A stretch of 64,000 bases of DNA, taken from the NCBI GenBank assembly GCA_950295325.1, contig OX485806.1:1242001-1306000 (forward strand). The letters are read 5' to 3'. Within the stretch, counting starts at the first letter, position 1. Every line of letters begins with the position of its first letter. Made by a program: the position numbers and the translations under genes. This document shows positions 60,601 to 64,000 of this stretch, one piece after another. This stretch comes from Polytrichum commune. Taxonomy: Eukaryota > Streptophyta > Polytrichopsida > Polytrichales > Polytrichaceae. The notes below the pieces were generated by a model that saw only the letters and a program-made list of their open reading frames with translations, did not search any database and had not been told where the DNA came from.

Positions 60601-63600
60601 ACCAGAAAATTATTAACAGATGCACTAAATATAGTATCCAGTGTCAACAATTCTAATTGTCTTCCTCAAATTACTTGTAAACTGCCTGTGTAGTGTCACT
60701 AACACTAAATGCAATCCTAACATTATTTGTCATTCCTTGTATAAACCTTTGGGCATTATAGATTTACAATGCTGCAATTACTGTCACTTACTGAGTGGTC
60801 CATTTCCATCCATACTTCATTGCACCCATGACAATATTCTACCTGAGATATATTAGTCCGATGCAGAACAAAACAGAAGTGGATGAACTAAAAGTAAAGT
60901 TGGGATGACAGTACTTGTACACTTCCTTAGAACACTTACCACAGTGACATAAAATACCATACGACACTGCATACAATACTCAGCGTGGTACTCTCTTGGT
61001 ATGATTAGAATGAAAATGATAGAAATTTTTTGCAAGGTTAAACTTACAGTTTATCCAGCTGTGTCTTGTTCAATATGGCATCATTTGGGACTGGTCCCTC
61101 GAAGAGATTGCCGGCAAGGCTAAGTTCTTGCAGGCCATTCATGCTGCTGATTTGTGAAAGTGGATATGGTCCTGAAAATCGATTGCCGCTCAGATCGCTG
61201 TAACAACTTTCCAATTTAATCAGCAATTTCTTCACTCCAGCAAGTCTAATCAGGGGTTCAAAAGTTGCACTTGAGAAGCAGTATGTGAACCAAATTTTGG
61301 AGAGAGTAATCTTGTACCTATGTACCGGTGAGTTTCCAGTGTGAGTATTATAGAATATAGTGTTATTCGCACAAAAGTAGGAGGTTGTAAGGTACTAAGG
61401 GCCTGTTTTACACTAATTTAATGCGTTAGGCCGTGGCTCTTAAATGACCATGATACCCCAGTTTTTGGACGAGAGCATAGAGAAGTCCATGGACTACAGT
61501 TCAAAGTCTTTTGGAAGTCACAAGCACTAAACATAAACCTAAATTCCCGCTGTACATTTCGCTAAGCCAATCTTTAAGAGTTGGCTGAAAAATTGCCCTA
61601 CAATCCTGGCCAACATTATCCATACTTGTAGCCATGATTCCATGTAGGTTTTTCATCCACTGAAAAAGATACGGACTATAGTCCAGAACTCGTCCCATGT
61701 AAACCTACAGCAGAGGACCGTGACACTCAAACGTTGAGAATTCAAGGATTGTTAAGAGCCATGGCCTAATGGCTTTTGTGGAAACAAGCCCTAGTAAGTG
61801 CACTTGGAAAACGTACAGTTTAAGAAGATTCCAAAGGATGGAAAGTTTGGGTATTGTCCCATTGAATCCATTGTCGTGAAGGTCCCTGCAGTATGGAAAT
61901 GAAGGCCGATCGTTAGTTTTTGCAATTTCCATTCTATGCAAATGGGACCGAGAATTATGCTTAGGTCTGATTGGGCATCTCTACCTAACTTAAATTTCCA
62001 CATCATCTGTTTTAAGGGTTTTACCCAATCGCAACATGACAAGTGGCATTTGGTGAGGACAACAAGCAATTTACACCTATTTCAACCCACCCGTGCCGGG
62101 TACATGGGAAGTCCATGCCATGATATGAAATGAGCTTACAAATAGTTCAGCCAACACATTTGAATCTCTGTCGGAATGGGACCGGTGAGGCCTGGATTTC
62201 CATTGAGTTGCCTGCACATCAAGGCAGTTTTAATGAGGACCAGATTTAACCCTCTTTTATATCACAACTGACCATTAAAGGTTATATTGGCGGTGCTGTA
62301 AATTTTTAGCACTACACTAAATAGTCCTATCAGTGTGGGTGGAAAATTAGCATGGAAACAATTAGAATGGGTCACACTAATTTTCTAGTCAAGGAGGAAA
62401 TAACACGGGTACAAGACCCAAGGTCTTCCCCTAACATATTGAATATTAATTAAGGAATAGACATAGCACAAAGTAAAATAATCACCCACATCAAAAAAAG
62501 AATAGAAAAAAACAATTAAATGTTGCTCTGAGTGCTAATTTTCTACTAGAAATTCAACGTGGATTGAAAATTTATGTGTCCCACAGTATTTTCATTATAA
62601 GAATTAGCATGGGTTCTAGAAAATTATTGTGGCCTACATTGTTAGGACTAGTTAGAGTAGTTTCAACAACCACGTGGAAGTCTAGGCAAATTAACATATG
62701 TGATGAACCAACAAAACCTAATGAATGGGAGGCCCCTATTCCACTAGGTTTTGTCCACTTTACCACATGTTTCTCTAGGTGATAAATTTCGTAAAGTTCC
62801 TTCTTCATGCAAGCAAGCATCACATTGAGATGATCAATGGTCCTCCTCGATGTAAGCATATTCTAGGCAACAAATCACTCCATCACATGCACACATCAAA
62901 CCTAATGCATGGGATTTATGAATATTAGGATTTTAACTTACAGGGTAGAAAGCGTAGTGATGTTGCCAATCTCTGGTGGCAGTGTGCCCACAATTGATGC
63001 ATCCATTAAAGTTCTGCATGATGACACTCATCTTCATCAGTTAGAAAAATGCGGTCACAAAGTCAGATTTCATCACATCAAGTGATTCAAGTGATTCTGT
63101 TAATTAAGATCATGGGTTCCATTCTTATGTCCTTGAATCAGGAATGATATAATGCAATGGATCAGCTTATTGCCAGAGAACAAATTGACAGTGGATTGAT
63201 TGATTGGGAAAATAACACTAATCGAAATCCTAGCCACCTACCGCCACCAAATTGTAACATAATGCCATCAACAATACTTTTTAACCAATTAATGAGCTAT
63301 AAGTTCAAGGATGCCACGTCACATCCCATGTATGAAGTTTTCTAATGGTTCCACACAAAGTGCACTCTCCATAGAAGGAGTTTAGGGTTTAAGGATTAGG
63401 GTTTAGGGTGGCCACCCACGGATTGAATCTCCACCCACAAATTTCATTAGGAAATCAGTGCAGATTATTAGCTATGGATACACATAACTTGAATGTATAA
63501 TATGTACTAACAAGCTGTCACCAGATCCATAACAATGTAGTTGCAACATTGTAAATCTATAATGCCCAAAATTTACAAGGAATGACAAACAATGTTACGT

Positions 63601-64000
63601 CTACATTCAGTGTTGGTGATGACACTGCACGGACGGTTTACATTTAAATTTGAGCAAGACAAACATGACACTAAATACAGCATTTGGTGCCGTGTTGTAT
63701 TTTGAAATGCCTGAAACAGAAGAAAGGCCATATTAATTAGTATAGAGGCGAGAGAGGTAAGTATAACATCTTACAGGCCGATAATTCGGATATCGACATC
63801 GGTCCTCGCTGTTTCATTCAAGAGTGGAAGGCACTCGACTCCTCGCCAATTATCGACCAGGCTTCGGTCGTCGAACATACTGTTGCAAGGCTTTCCTTGT
63901 GTGGAGCTCCAGCCGGCCAAGTTACTGCTGGGATTGGGCGTGCTCTTGTTCCAGTTTCCCCAAAGTGTCTGGAGCACGTCCACTGCAGCAATTTACATAC
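54686..64000 (-). CDS. LRR receptor-like serine/threonine kinase (5' end outside the window)
   Basis: At least 18 exons: 64000(partial)-63775, 63013-62942, 62211-62140, 61885-61817, 61197-61048, 60334-60266, 60124-60056, 59711-59553, 59386-59204, 58716-58631, 58559-58474, 58348-58255, 58134-57994, 57733-57615, 57484-57271, 57050-56813, 55910-55760, 55102-54686. Phases agree throughout. Order: LRR N-terminal cap with GNWNKS and NWRGVEC; about nine leucine-rich repeats, most on single 69-72-nt phase-2 exons; a Cys-rich cap (GNPFCDG...CFCQQIC); a roughly 60-residue spacer; a membrane span ([20 protein letters not shown]); a kinase with [31 protein letters not shown] and APEY, so an active RD-type kinase. 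No malectin-like domain was seen between LRRs and membrane, although the kinase resembles LRR-VIII. The exon 58348-58255 is the least certain. The signal peptide is off the edge. Confidence 0.9.
63379..63410 (+). repeat. interstitial telomere-like repeat
   Basis: Four degenerate TTTAGGG units lie in the first visible intron of the receptor kinase gene. It is a short relic, not a telomere. Confidence 0.7.

Noticed and set aside
63379-63410. Telomere
   Set aside because: Only four degenerate TTTAGGG units inside an intron; an interstitial relic.

Overview
This window is nuclear DNA of a land plant. It carries multi-exon genes with GT-AG introns, plant-specific families (a VQ-motif protein, an XS-domain protein, an LRR receptor kinase) and much decayed transposon DNA between gene clusters. 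The sequence does not fix the lineage. An intronless triosephosphate isomerase gene is unlike the many-intron cytosolic gene known in seed plants.

Genes in order. Minus strand 1680-8702: an ER-type (P2A) Ca2+-ATPase in eight exons. Its first two exons encode a transit-peptide-like leader that joins the pump in frame. Plus 29997-30758: cytosolic-type triosephosphate isomerase with an uninterrupted reading frame, flanked by a tandem array in its predicted leader intron and another at its 3' end. Minus 32700-35414: an XS-domain (SGS3-related) protein with an acidic N-terminus. Divergent from it, plus 36945-39398: a YigZ/IMPACT-family protein in seven exons. Plus 42354-43241: a single-exon VQ-motif protein. 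Minus 45127-46373: a 92-residue single-pass membrane protein in three exons. Minus 54686 to the right edge: an LRR receptor kinase in at least 18 exons, N-terminus cut off by the window end.

The gene-poor stretches (about 10.3-28.4 kb and 47.6-54.7 kb) are layered repeats. They include a truncated PIF/Harbinger element with exact TTA target duplication, a Tourist-like MITE whose empty site is preserved in a second copy of its host repeat, a 1.07-kb TA-flanked foldback element with pogo-like ends, a 184-bp hAT-like MITE with a near-perfect 8-bp duplication, palindromic MITEs, and a 1.5-kb element with perfect 29-bp terminal inverted repeats enclosing a 188-bp satellite array. No tRNA, rRNA or CRISPR was seen.

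The genes do not form a pathway. Exon models were built by hand from splice sites, phase agreement and family conservation. They are strong for the pump, the YigZ-like protein, the small membrane protein and most of the kinase. They are weaker for the pump's N-terminal extension, the XS protein's 5' end and all leader exons.
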